Shown piece by piece: positions 23,885 to 31,720 of a stretch of 64,000 bases of DNA. A model generated the notes under the pieces. That model was not told the origin of the DNA. It ran no database searches and saw nothing but the letters and a program-made list of their open reading frames with translations. Source of the stretch: Clostridia bacterium (GTDB lineage Bacteria; Bacillota; Clostridia; Oscillospirales; Acutalibacteraceae); NCBI GenBank assembly GCA_017397845.1, contig JAFQHU010000003.1, positions 124,001 through 188,000 of the forward strand, written 5' to 3'. Position numbers and translations under genes: made by a program. Each line of letters opens with the position of its first letter. The stretch's first letter is position 1.

Positions 23885-25072
23885 CTACCTTCCGAGAATC
23901 AATGCTATAATACCTAAAGATAGAATAGATACGAACAAAGTAAAAACGGTATTATCAGCTGTAATAAAATCATCAACTAAATCCCAAACGAATTCTAATG
24001 ATGAATTATCAAAATCAATATCTAAATCATCTTCAAGGTCATCAGGGTTATATTCATCAACCAAATCAGACTCAGCTTTATTATAATCTTCAAGAGCTTC
24101 ACCGGGTAAAGTAGTTAAATCAGATTCACCTGAAGAACGAAATTCCTCGAGAAGCTCATCTAATATACCATTTTGCTTATCAAGAAGATTATTCTGCTCC
24201 TGCTGAAGTAACTCCTCTTCTGTAGGTGGAGTAAAAGAATCAAAATAAATATAAGGAAATAAAGAACTCTGACTTGTTACAAAAATACGACTTGCAAAAC
24301 CTCGAGAATTAAAAGAGAAATTACAAGCAAGATTATTATTACTTGAATTATAAAGAACAGAATAAGATGAAAGAGAGCGAACAGTATCATCTTCAGCATC
24401 ATATACATAAGGATAACGTACACCGTTTGCACCGTAACCGTAAATATCAAGAACAGAAGCATCATTAAAATAATAATTAAGCATACGATTAAGATTACCT
24501 TTATTACCGAATGTCTGAGGAGAATACTCAACCCAATCAGCTACAACACTATCATCAGAATAACTCCAAGATAAACGATAAAGACAACTGGAAGAAGAAA
24601 TAGCAGAAAAATTAGGCAAAGACCAAATACCTAAAGAAATACTTGAATCGTTAAGCCAACCCCAACCTACATTAACACCAACAAAAATCTGAACAGTAGT
24701 TTGAGAAACAACAACTGCAGAAACAAAAGGAACATTAAAAGAACCTTCATACTTAGATAAATCAGAAGTGTCCATATAAACAATATCCTTTATATAGTCG
24801 GGAAAAGTAGACCAAGGAATATCTTTAACAGGGTTAAAATAAGGAAAATTTTTAGTAGAAGAACTGAAAAGACTGATTGAATCCCACCAATTATTTTCAT
24901 CAAATAAAACAAGGTCTCCGTTTTCATCTTCTACATAGCCCATATCAAGCAAATCATCACGAGTAATAATAGGCTCAAATATACCGTCATCCACCGCATA
25001 ACCAACCATAAAAGAAGACGAGAGGACTACAAAGCAGGCAACTAAACAAGTAAATTTTTTTAATAGTTCCAT
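23885..25072 (-). CDS. pIII-like adsorption protein of the prophage
   Basis: A 395-residue protein with a signal peptide (LLKKFTCLVACFVVLSSSF, about 1-26), a long Ser/Asp/Tyr-rich ectodomain, an acidic coil region with EEELLQQEQNNLLDKQ (about 285-305), an Asp-rich stretch, and a C-terminal membrane helix (FTLFVSILSLGIIALILG). This is the plan of filamentous phage pIII: receptor domains outside and a C-terminal anchor. The ATG has GGGGAG nine bases upstream. Sequence similarity to known pIII proteins is not evident to me. Confidence 0.65.
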   Translation of the reverse strand: MELLKKFTCLVACFVVLSSSFMVGYAVDDGIFEPIITRDDLLDMGYVEDENGDLVLFDENNWWDSISLFSSSTKNFPYFNPVKDIPWSTFPDYIKDIVYMDTSDLSKYEGSFNVPFVSAVVVSQTTVQIFVGVNVGWGWLNDSSISLGIWSLPNFSAISSSSCLYRLSWSYSDDSVVADWVEYSPQTFGNKGNLNRMLNYYFNDASVLDIYGYGANGVRYPYVYDAEDDTVRSLSSYSVLYNSSNNNLACNFSFNSRGFASRIFVTSQSSLFPYIYFDSFTPPTEEELLQQEQNNLLDKQNGILDELLEEFRSSGESDLTTLPGEALEDYNKAESDLVDEYNPDDLEDDLDIDFDNSSLEFVWDLVDDFITADNTVFTLFVSILSLGIIALILGR

Positions 25073-25119
25073 ACGATGTACTCCCCTCTTTAGAAAGTTT
25101 TAAAATGGTGATGAATCAG

Positions 25120-25296
25120 TTAGTTAATAAGAGGTACGACAGAGCCGATAATAAACTGCTGCTCATTGTTAAGGAACACATCCATCTTGTACCCATTTTC
25201 AAAGATAAGAACAAGGACTTCATAATCTGTGCCCTTCTTTTCTGAATGACGCTTCTCACGGTAGCAAGAAACTAATACTTCTTTGTTTTCAGGCAT
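25120..25296 (-). CDS. 58-residue small prophage protein (possible ssDNA-binding role)
   Basis: ATG 25296 has AAGGAG eight bases upstream; the longer frame to 25380 would run through the promoter and operators. The 58-residue product is beta-rich (KEVLVSCYREKRHS, YEVLVLIFENGYKMDVFL, IIGSVVPLIN) with a basic loop. First gene of the structural operon. A pV-like ssDNA-binding role would fit its place and size, but this is a guess from form, not from a motif. Confidence 0.5.
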   Translation of the reverse strand: MPENKEVLVSCYREKRHSEKKGTDYEVLVLIFENGYKMDVFLNNEQQFIIGSVVPLIN

Positions 25297-25322
25297 TTTT
25301 AAATACTCCTTTCTTATGAGAT

Positions 25323-25338
25323 ACAACATATCTGTTGT
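25323..25338. promoter_or_regulatory. Operator palindrome O1
   Basis: ACAACA-TATC-TGTTGT, a perfect inverted repeat just downstream of the structural-operon -10. It shares the ACAACA half-site with the second operator at 25374-25389. Likely bound by the divergent XRE repressor. Confidence 0.65.
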
Positions 25339-25345
25339 TGAAACT

Positions 25346-25374
25346 ATAATACAACACATTAGTTCAAATGTCAA
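25346..25374 (-). promoter_or_regulatory. Promoter of the prophage structural operon
   Basis: On the minus strand, TTGACA (25374-25369), a 17-base spacer and TATTAT (25351-25346). It is flanked by operators on both sides, so repressor binding should block it. Confidence 0.7.
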
Positions 25375-25389
25375 CAACAAATTTGTTGT
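25374..25389. promoter_or_regulatory. Operator palindrome O2
   Basis: A perfect 16-base palindrome ACAACAAATTTGTTGT that touches the -35 of the structural promoter and lies 32 bases before the repressor ATG. Confidence 0.7.
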
Positions 25390-25420
25390 AAATGATAAAA
25401 TTTTATCCGAGGTGAAAATT

Positions 25421-25645
25421 ATGTATTATAACGAAAGAATAGCCTGGATAAGAGACTGCAGAAGTATTACCCAAAAAGAAATGGCAGAGAAATTAAATAT
25501 TAAGCAACAACAATATGCAAGATATGAAAAAGGAATCAACGTAATGCCGATAACATACTTGAATCCAATTTGCAAAATTTTAAATGTATCAGCAGATTAC
25601 ATAATTGGAATCACAGACGAGCCAAAACCTATAAACAAAAAATAA
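25421..25645 (+). CDS. XRE-family repressor of the prophage
   Basis: A 74-residue helix-turn-helix protein from ATG 25421 with GAGGTG upstream. The HTH is at about residues 10-40 (SITQKEMAEKLNIKQQQYARYEKG), followed by the usual Cro/CI helix set (YLNPICKILNVSADYIIG). It diverges from the structural operon across two palindromic operators, the arrangement of a lysogeny repressor. It is followed 10 bases downstream by the DUF2726 gene, probably cotranscribed. Confidence 0.85.
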   Translation: MYYNERIAWIRDCRSITQKEMAEKLNIKQQQYARYEKGINVMPITYLNPICKILNVSADYIIGITDEPKPINKK

Positions 25646-25655
25646 GGAGAAAAAT

Positions 25656-26261
25656 ATGGACGGAATAAGCATTACAACACTATTAATGATACTCAGTTAT
25701 GTAATAGTAATCGGTTATCTAATCGTTTACAAAATCAAAAACAAACCATCTAAAACATATAAACTGAAAACATATAAAACAAACGAAATACTTGAACAGA
25801 AAAAAGATATAGATATAGAACTAAAAGAAGAAATAAAACTACCATACAAAAAGAAGTTTCTTCTTACTAAAAACGAATGGAGCTTCTATAAGAGACTGAA
25901 ACCCGTAGCTGATGAACTGGGCTATACCGTTCTAGCGAAGATAAGAGTAGCCGACTTAGTGGAAGTAACATCAAAAGACCGTTCTGAATGGCAGACATAT
26001 TTTAATAAAGTCAATAAAAAACATGTAGACTTCGTTTTAGCAAAACCTGAGAACTTACAGATAATCCTTCTGATAGAACTTGACGATAACACACATAACG
26101 AAGCACAGAAGAAGAGAGATGAATTTATCGAAGCACTTTACAAACAGACGGGATATAAACTCCTCAGAACACACGGTATAGGAGAGCTGAAAGAAAAAAT
26201 AATGAAAGCATTAGAAATAGAAATTCAAACAAACCAAGCACCCGACATAATCAAGATATAA
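25656..26261 (+). CDS. Membrane-anchored DUF2726 protein (prophage cargo)
   Basis: A 201-residue protein with one N-terminal membrane helix (about residues 6-25), a Lys-rich linker and a DUF2726 domain (about 75-190; FLLTKNEWSFYKRLKPVADE, HVDFVLAKPENLQIILLIELDDNTHN, LLRTHG). The domain is thought to be related to nuclease folds, with the conserved Asp and Glu-x-Asp here. It is expressed with the repressor, so it would be made in the lysogen. A role in host defence or superinfection exclusion is possible but not shown. Confidence 0.7.
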   Translation: MDGISITTLLMILSYVIVIGYLIVYKIKNKPSKTYKLKTYKTNEILEQKKDIDIELKEEIKLPYKKKFLLTKNEWSFYKRLKPVADELGYTVLAKIRVADLVEVTSKDRSEWQTYFNKVNKKHVDFVLAKPENLQIILLIELDDNTHNEAQKKRDEFIEALYKQTGYKLLRTHGIGELKEKIMKALEIEIQTNQAPDIIKI

Positions 26262-26266
26262 AAAAT

Positions 26267-26286
26267 AGCTCCTCATCTGAGGAGCT
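26267..26286 (+). terminator. Terminator after the repressor-DUF2726 operon
   Basis: A perfect nine-base stem (AGCTCCTCA and complement) with a two-base loop and T-rich tail, six bases after the DUF2726 stop. The 3' end overlaps the next, opposite gene's stop region. Confidence 0.75.
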
Positions 26287-26421
26287 TTAGTTATTAAATC
26301 TATTAACAATATCATTAGCTACAAGATAACACAAAACAAGAAACAATAAAATAAATACAATTAAAACGGGTACAGGCACACCGTAAAAAATCTCTGATAA
26401 AACTGAATGTATATAATCCAT
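26287..26421 (-). CDS. 44-residue single-helix membrane protein at the right end
   Basis: ATG 26421 with GAGGTG upstream encodes 44 residues: a short polar N-terminus, a helix (PVLIVFILLFLVLCYLVA) and a polar Asn-rich end. It is in the same size class as the other small prophage membrane proteins but lies apart from them, beside the second XRE gene. No family is recognised. Confidence 0.5.
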   Translation of the reverse strand: MDYIHSVLSEIFYGVPVPVLIVFILLFLVLCYLVANDIVNRFNN

Positions 26422-26500
26422 TATTTCACCTCAATTATTAAAAGTAAAAGCGCAGTAACAAACCAGGTATGTAACTTCGAATGAACACCTGCAGAAGTAA

Positions 26501-26728
26501 TCACGTGGTTACACTCCGGATATCAGAAAGACCTAAAATATAATCTGAAGTAACACCATAAAATATTGACAAGATAATAACGTGATGAACATGTAAAATT
26601 GTTTTGCCGTTCTCTAATTTGTTATACATAACACGTGACATGCCTAAAATTTTACCTAACTCCTCTTGAGTGAATCCAGCTTCAAGGCGTAAACGAAAAA
26701 TACGATATAATATAGAATTTTCTTTCAA
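26501..26728 (-). CDS. Second XRE-family regulator at the prophage right end
   Basis: A 75-residue Cro/CI-type HTH protein (AGFTQEELGKILGMSRVMYNKLENG). The likely start is TTG 26728, six bases after AGGTG; a GTG at 26737 lies inside that site. It points left from just inside the right boundary repeat. It may control excision, copy number or the small gene beside it; target operators were not identified. Confidence 0.7.
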   Translation of the reverse strand: MKENSILYRIFRLRLEAGFTQEELGKILGMSRVMYNKLENGKTILHVHHVIILSIFYGVTSDYILGLSDIRSVTT

Positions 26729-26746
26729 AATAAACACCTAACATTC

Positions 26747-26772
26747 AATATTGATTTTGTATAGTTGATAGT
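26747..26772 (+). repeat. Right boundary repeat (attR), dif-like
   Basis: Identical over 26 bases to 20199-20224 in direct orientation. The sequence just outside it (26773-26812) resembles the inner left end of the prophage, including a near copy of 20329-20348, which suggests an older insertion or a composite site. Confidence 0.8.
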
Positions 26773-26825
26773 GAATATGAACAAATATACTCACCTATCA
26801 AAAATTATTTAACTTTTTATAATGA

Positions 26826-26854
26826 TTGTATTTTATATTAAACTATGATATAAT
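26826..26854 (+). promoter_or_regulatory. Promoter of the ABC-F gene
   Basis: TTGTAT (26826-26831), a 17-base spacer and TATAAT (26849-26854), 32 bases before the ATG. No uORF or attenuator of the antibiotic-inducible type is seen in the short leader. Confidence 0.6.
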
Positions 26855-26886
26855 TTTCCGGAAATCAAATTTAAGGAAAGATTATA

Positions 26887-28785
26887 ATGCAAATCAGAAT
26901 TCAAAACGGCGTTGTGGATTTATCCGGGCAACCGATTTTAAAAAAAGTAAATATAGAAATTAACACACAAAGTAAAATTGGAATTGTCGGAAGAAACGGT
27001 TGCGGTAAAACAACATTACTTCGTCTGTTAGGCGGAGAACTTTCTATTTCAAAGGATAATCCTGAGATTGAAAGTTATCATATTGTTTCGGGTAAGCCGG
27101 TTATAGGTTCTATGTCACAGATGGCTTTCGATGATAACAATATTACTATGATAGAAGAGATTCGCAGTGCGTACAGCGAGTTAATTCATTTAAGAAAAGA
27201 ATTGGATGATCTGAGTATTAGTATGGAAAACAATGCTTCGGAGAATATAATATCTGAATATACTTCTAAGCTTGACTATTTCACTAATCTTGGTGGCTTT
27301 TATTTTGAAAAAGAATATGAGTCTGCCATAAAAAAATTCGGGTTTTCTGATGAAGAAAAATTTAAGCCGCTATCGGATTTTTCCGGTGGGCAAAGAACAA
27401 AAATTGCATTTTTGAAGTTGTTGCTTTCAAAGCCCGATTTGCTGTTGCTTGATGAGCCAACTAATCATCTTGATGTTGAAGCAGTCACATGGCTTGAAGA
27501 ATACATCGCATCATATAAAAAAGCTGTTGTAATTGTGTCGCATGATCGAATGTTTTTGGATAAAACGGTAAATGTAATTTATGAAATTGAGCATGGGAAA
27601 ACTAACAGATATCCCGGAAACTATACTGATTTCACTGAACAGAAGAAGCTTGTCCGAATACAGCAGGCAAAGATGTATGAGGAACAGCAAAAAGAAATCG
27701 CTAAGCTAAATGAAACAATCGAAAGATTCAGATATAAAGCAAACAAAGCTGCGATGGCTCAGTCGAAAATCAAATATTTGGAAAGAATGGAGATATACGA
27801 AGCTCCTGAGATGTACGACAGCAAAACATTTAAAGCTGAGTTTGAGCCTGAAATAAGAAGTGTAAAGGATGTACTCACTGTCAGAAATTTAAAAATCGGG
27901 TATGATAAAATACTTTCTGATGTAAGCTTTGATATTGAAAGAGGACAACATGTAGGAATTATGGGAGGAAACGGATTAGGTAAATCCACCCTGTTGAAAA
28001 CTTTGGTCGGTATTATCCCCTCTTTGGGCGGAGAATTTTTAATTGGCGGAAACGTAAAAATAGGTTATTTCGATCAGCAAATGGCTCAATATGTCAGCAA
28101 ATCGACTGTATTAGAAGATTTTATGACTTCTTTTCCGAATTTGACATCCTATGAGGCAAGATGTTCATTGGGCGCCTTTTTATTTACGGGAGATGACGTC
28201 TTTAAAACCATCGATATGCTTTCAGGCGGCGAAAGAGTGCGATTGGCTCTTTGCAAAATATTTAAAAGAAAACCTAATTTTCTTATTCTTGATGAACCTA
28301 CAAATCATATGGATATATTGGGCAAAGAAACACTTGAAAATATGCTTTCAGATTATGAGGGAACGCTTCTTTTTGTTTCGCATGACAGATATTTCATAAA
28401 AAAAGTAGCGGATCATATTCTGTCATTTGAAAATGGTTTGACAAAATGGTATAAATACGGATATGAAGAGTATATGGATGACAAAAAATGCAAACCACTC
28501 TCCCCAACTTCTGATGAAAGTAAAAATACCCCAAGCAAACTCAAAAAAACATATACAACCCCCGCCAAAGAAAAAGCGAAAAGGGAAAGATTAATAAAAA
28601 AAGCTGAAGAAGAAATATCTGCTTATGAAACAAAATTAGCAGAACTGAACGCAGAAATTAATAAGCCTGATAATTTGTCGGATTATGTCAGATTAACCGA
28701 AATTCAGCAGGAAATTGATGAAACAGAGTGTTTTCTTATCGAAAAAATGGAAGAGTGGGAATTATTGATTTCTCAATCCACGTAA
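26887..28785 (+). CDS. ABC-F family ribosome-associated ATPase
   Basis: A 632-residue soluble protein with two ABC domains and no membrane segments. First domain: Walker A GRNGCGKTT and signature FSGGQRTK. Second: GGNGLGKST and LSGGERVRLALC, with Walker B LLLDEPTNHLD and LILDEPTNHMD. Between them lies the charged linker typical of ABC-F proteins (about 245-300), and a C-terminal coiled coil covers about 560-625. ABC-F proteins bind the ribosomal E site and ease translation or give antibiotic protection. Housekeeping (YdiF/Uup-like) versus resistance type cannot be told by eye. Confidence 0.9.
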   Translation: MQIRIQNGVVDLSGQPILKKVNIEINTQSKIGIVGRNGCGKTTLLRLLGGELSISKDNPEIESYHIVSGKPVIGSMSQMAFDDNNITMIEEIRSAYSELIHLRKELDDLSISMENNASENIISEYTSKLDYFTNLGGFYFEKEYESAIKKFGFSDEEKFKPLSDFSGGQRTKIAFLKLLLSKPDLLLLDEPTNHLDVEAVTWLEEYIASYKKAVVIVSHDRMFLDKTVNVIYEIEHGKTNRYPGNYTDFTEQKKLVRIQQAKMYEEQQKEIAKLNETIERFRYKANKAAMAQSKIKYLERMEIYEAPEMYDSKTFKAEFEPEIRSVKDVLTVRNLKIGYDKILSDVSFDIERGQHVGIMGGNGLGKSTLLKTLVGIIPSLGGEFLIGGNVKIGYFDQQMAQYVSKSTVLEDFMTSFPNLTSYEARCSLGAFLFTGDDVFKTIDMLSGGERVRLALCKIFKRKPNFLILDEPTNHMDILGKETLENMLSDYEGTLLFVSHDRYFIKKVADHILSFENGLTKWYKYGYEEYMDDKKCKPLSPTSDESKNTPSKLKKTYTTPAKEKAKRERLIKKAEEEISAYETKLAELNAEINKPDNLSDYVRLTEIQQEIDETECFLIEKMEEWELLISQST

Positions 28786-28834
28786 ATTTTAATTTATCCT
28801 GTATATATCGAAATATTTCAGATTGTAAAAAAAT

Positions 28835-28878
28835 AAAACAGATGTATTTCAGAAAAGAACATTAATACATCTGTTTTT
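28835..28878. terminator. Terminator between the ABC-F and export genes
   Basis: A 14-base stem (AAAACAGATGTATT and complement) with a 15-base loop, T-run on the plus side and A-run upstream, suited to both converging genes. Confidence 0.75.
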
Positions 28879-28896
28879 GTTTTAATTTTGATACGG

Positions 28897-29400
28897 TTAA
28901 AAACCTAAGAGACCTAATAAACCGTAAGAAAGAATTGAAATAATGATACCGGCTAAAAGTACACCTAAAGCTATTACCGGTAAAGAGTGTTTAATTCTGA
29001 TGTCAAGCAAATCCGCAATAAGTGCGCCGGTCCATGCGCCTGTACCCGGAAGCGGTATGCCGACAAAAATGAATAAGCCCAAAAGTCGGTATTTCTTTAC
29101 GTTGTCCGCTTTTCTCAAAGATCTTGCTTCAAGCTTTTCAATAATAGCTTCAATTCTCGGAATTTTTTTAAGATAATTAAAAATTTTTCTGATAAATAAA
29201 AGTATAAAAGGTATCGGTAACATGTTTCCGATATAACATATTGCAAACGCTTTAAAAAACTCTATACCCATCAGTTTAGCAGCAATAAGGCCGCCTCTGA
29301 GTTCGAGAATGGGCAACATCGATACAAAAAAAGCAATAAACTCAGCTGAAAATTTATCGCCGAGTGAATTTACAAGATATTCGGCAATTGTTTCTGACAT
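28897..29400 (-). CDS. Small multidrug export-type membrane protein (COG2426)
   Basis: A 167-residue protein with about four to five helices and the family marks ISMLPILELRGG-like (FFVSMLPILELRGGLIAA) and GIPLPGTGAWTGALIA. The Sm_multidrug_ex family is widespread; actual transport substrates are not established. It follows the Nudix gene by 11 bases on the same strand and is probably cotranscribed. Confidence 0.82.
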   Translation of the reverse strand: MSETIAEYLVNSLGDKFSAEFIAFFVSMLPILELRGGLIAAKLMGIEFFKAFAICYIGNMLPIPFILLFIRKIFNYLKKIPRIEAIIEKLEARSLRKADNVKKYRLLGLFIFVGIPLPGTGAWTGALIADLLDIRIKHSLPVIALGVLLAGIIISILSYGLLGLLGF

Positions 29401-29411
29401 TATACGTCTCC

Positions 29412-30143
29412 TTATAAATTGTTATTGTTAATAAAATCCATTGCATCGTTAAGTATGTTTTTATCGTTTTCGTAGTTAAGAACCCTGAGCGATTCGTCGA
29501 AACTGTACCAACCGCATTCTTCAATTTCCTCTTCCTGTAATTTATAATCGCACTGGTTGGTTTTGGCAAGAAAAATAGAGACAGATTTTTCGATCTTACC
29601 TTGAATGCTGTATTCAGAATTTTTTACAAATCCCGGAATTATCTCTATCTTTACACCGGTTTCTTCCAAAACCTCTCTGACGGCAGTTTCTTCGTTAGTT
29701 TCACCGGGTTCAATGTGACCCTTAGGAAAGCCCCAATGCGCACTCCTTTTATTGCGAATCAACAGAAATTTTTTACCGTCCGTATCATCTCGGTATATAA
29801 CTGCTCCGCATGAGCTTTCGTATAAACATTCGATATTGTATCCGACGCTTCCCTCACCAAAACTGATAGCATCTTTGATATCATTGACGATAAAACGTGT
29901 GCTTTTTGGTGCAACTACCCAAACAATTCCTTTTCCGCCATGACGTCTGACAACTGCAATTACACGGCCGTCAAAATTTCTTACAGGGTGGTTAATACCC
30001 ATAATATAAGCAAATTGGACCGTATTTTTCTTTGTTTTGTGTCCTTCCATTATTCCGTAATTAAGCTTGTACTTAAAACCGAAACGTTTATTATAGGAAT
30101 ACATCGGAGACGTTACTCTTACTTTGACAAATTTGCCTAACAT
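29412..30143 (-). CDS. Pyrophosphatase-like / Nudix fusion hydrolase
   Basis: A 243-residue protein from ATG 30143 (GAGGAG upstream). The N-terminal half (about 1-100; LGKFVKVRVTSPMYSY, QFAYIMGINHPVRNFDGRVIAVVRR, WVVAPKS) resembles the short clostridial proteins annotated as inorganic pyrophosphatase-like. The C-terminal half (about 110-240) is a Nudix domain with a perfect Nudix box GX5EX7REVLEETG near residue 155. Nudix enzymes cut nucleoside diphosphates linked to other groups. Substrate unknown; a dinucleotide polyphosphate or oxidised nucleotide is plausible. Confidence 0.8.
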   Translation of the reverse strand: MLGKFVKVRVTSPMYSYNKRFGFKYKLNYGIMEGHKTKKNTVQFAYIMGINHPVRNFDGRVIAVVRRHGGKGIVWVVAPKSTRFIVNDIKDAISFGEGSVGYNIECLYESSCGAVIYRDDTDGKKFLLIRNKRSAHWGFPKGHIEPGETNEETAVREVLEETGVKIEIIPGFVKNSEYSIQGKIEKSVSIFLAKTNQCDYKLQEEEIEECGWYSFDESLRVLNYENDKNILNDAMDFINNNNL

Positions 30144-30218
30144 AATATGTCTCCTCTTAAAATATGTAGCCGATTTCAAGGTGTTCCCTTTCTTTCCGCT
30201 ACAAAGAATATTTAATAC

Positions 30219-30247
30219 ATTATACACTCTTCAATACGATTTTTCAA
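30219..30247 (-). promoter_or_regulatory. Promoter of the Nudix-export pair
   Basis: On the minus strand, TTGAAA (30247-30242), a 17-base spacer and TATAAT (30224-30219). Confidence 0.6.
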
Positions 30248-30296
30248 TAGATTTTTATTCAAAAAAATCACTACATTAAAAATTTTATTAATTATA

Positions 30297-30325
30297 TTGT
30301 CAATCAGATATCAAAGTGGTATAAT
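30297..30325 (+). promoter_or_regulatory. Promoter of the HAD-HD-CmpB-TetR operon
   Basis: TTGTCA (30297-30302), a 17-base spacer and TATAAT (30320-30325), 29 bases before the HAD gene ATG. Confidence 0.65.
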
Positions 30326-30354
30326 ACAATAAAAAATAATGAAAGTGAATAACA

Positions 30355-31185
30355 ATGAAGACATTATATATTACTGATCTTGACGGAACATTTTTAAACA
30401 GTAATGCGGTTTTATCGGATAAATCAAAGCACATGCTTATCAAGGCAATAGATAACGGTGCTTTCTTTACAGTAGCTACGGCAAGAACCTTTGCTACTGT
30501 ACTGCAGATGTTCAAGGATGTAAATATCAATCTTCCTTTGATTCTTATGAATGGCGTTATGATTTATGATCCTGTAAAAAATGAAATAATATCTTCACAT
30601 TCCATAAAAAATGAGAGCATTAAAAAAGTGTTTTCTGTTTACAAAAAATATGAAATACTGCCGCTTGTTTACCGTCAAAAGAAAAATTATCTCGAAATTG
30701 AATATTACGACACTTCTAATCCCAATCAAATGAAATATGTAAAAAAAAGAACGGAAGCTTCGGGGAAAAGATTTGTCTACTCCCCTGTTTTTACTGACGA
30801 GGGAAAAAGTGAGGTAATATATATTGTTACTCTTGATACATACGATAAACTCTTTCCGTTATACAATGAATTAAAAAATATAAGCGGAATTTCCTGCGTT
30901 TTTTACCGGGATAATTACACAGATTGTTTTTTTCTCGAAATATTTGCTGAGAGCGTTTCTAAAGCTTCAGCAATGCTTGAGGTGAAAAGTATTACAGGAG
31001 CAGACAGAGTAGTCGTTTTCGGTGACAATCTTAATGATATCGAAATGTTTAAAGCTGCTGATGAAGCTTATGCGGTGGAAAATGCCTGCAGTGAGCTTAA
31101 AGCTTTTGCTACTGATGTAATCGGAGATAACGATAATGATTCAGTTGCCGAATATATATTAAATAATTGCGGGGAAAACAGATGA
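30355..31185 (+). CDS. Cof-type HAD phosphatase
   Basis: A 276-residue HAD-superfamily protein of the Cof (IIB cap) class. Motif I is ITDLDGTFLNS (DxDGT nucleophile), motif II TVATART, a conserved lysine in the cap region, and motif IV FGDNLNDIEMFKAADEAYAV. These enzymes hydrolyse sugar or cofactor phosphates in the cytoplasm. It is first in a four-gene run and overlaps the next gene as ATGA. The substrate cannot be read from sequence. Confidence 0.88.
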   Translation: MKTLYITDLDGTFLNSNAVLSDKSKHMLIKAIDNGAFFTVATARTFATVLQMFKDVNINLPLILMNGVMIYDPVKNEIISSHSIKNESIKKVFSVYKKYEILPLVYRQKKNYLEIEYYDTSNPNQMKYVKKRTEASGKRFVYSPVFTDEGKSEVIYIVTLDTYDKLFPLYNELKNISGISCVFYRDNYTDCFFLEIFAESVSKASAMLEVKSITGADRVVVFGDNLNDIEMFKAADEAYAVENACSELKAFATDVIGDNDNDSVAEYILNNCGENR

Positions 31186-31718
31186 ATTATTTATATAAAG
31201 AATATTTGAAAACATATAAGCTTTCTCGTGAAAATTCTGACGGTTTTTATGATGTTGTTGATGATTTGCTTGCAAGCGAGGAAGTTCTTTCGATGAAGCA
31301 ATACGAACAGCATCTTGAAATCGATCGTCTGCAGCACATAGTAAGTGTGGCTTATATTGGCTATAAAATCAGCAAAAAATTCGGTTGGGATTATAAATCG
31401 ACGGCACGTGCAGGTATATTACATGATTTGGTTTATTATGATTGGCGTGACGGTGTTACCGGTAAATGGCACAGGTTGCACGGATATAAGCATCCTAAGC
31501 TTGCAGCTATGAATGCTAAAGAATTATGTCCTTTACTGAATAAAACAGAATATGACGCGATTATTAAGCATATGTGGCCTTTGACGGTTAAGCTTCCGAA
31601 ATACAAAGAGGGCTACGTAATAATTTTCGCGGATAAATACTGTGCTACCAGAGAAATGATGTATTCATTAAATGAAAAGTATAAAAATAAATTTTTGTCC
31701 GATGTTGAAGGAATTTGA
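31182..31718 (+). CDS. HD-domain hydrolase
   Basis: A 178-residue protein from ATG 31182, overlapping the upstream stop. The HD motif is seen as H...HD (LQHIVSVAYIGYKISKKF then AGILHDLVYYDW) with later His residues (WHRLHGYKHPKLAA, IIKHMWPL). This is the metal-phosphohydrolase pattern of the family, near that of HD proteins acting on nucleotides. No further specificity is visible. Confidence 0.8.
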   Translation: MNYLYKEYLKTYKLSRENSDGFYDVVDDLLASEEVLSMKQYEQHLEIDRLQHIVSVAYIGYKISKKFGWDYKSTARAGILHDLVYYDWRDGVTGKWHRLHGYKHPKLAAMNAKELCPLLNKTEYDAIIKHMWPLTVKLPKYKEGYVIIFADKYCATREMMYSLNEKYKNKFLSDVEGI

Positions 31719-31720
31719 TT

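Larger units (their letters stand above)
20199..26772. mobile_element. Inovirus (filamentous phage)-like prophage
   Basis: About 6.6 kb bounded by perfect 26-base direct repeats. Contents: rolling-circle Rep with origin, Zot-type ATPase, a major-coat-like 59-residue protein, several tiny single-helix proteins, a pIII-like secreted protein, a repressor with operators, and a DUF2726 protein. Gene order (adsorption and coat proteins - Zot - Rep) and sizes match filamentous phages, and no head, tail, terminase or integrase gene is present. It is more AT-rich than its flanks. Inserted just upstream of host xer, it probably integrates by host Xer recombination like CTX-phi. Activity is uncertain because of the zot frame break. 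Confidence 0.85.

Noticed and set aside
25297..25380. Long N-terminal form of the first structural-operon protein
   Set aside because: The extension would cross the promoter and both operators; ATG 25296 has a good ribosome site.
25315..25390. CRISPR-like repeat
   Set aside because: The repeated ACAACA units are two palindromic operators in a promoter, with no regular spacers or cas genes.
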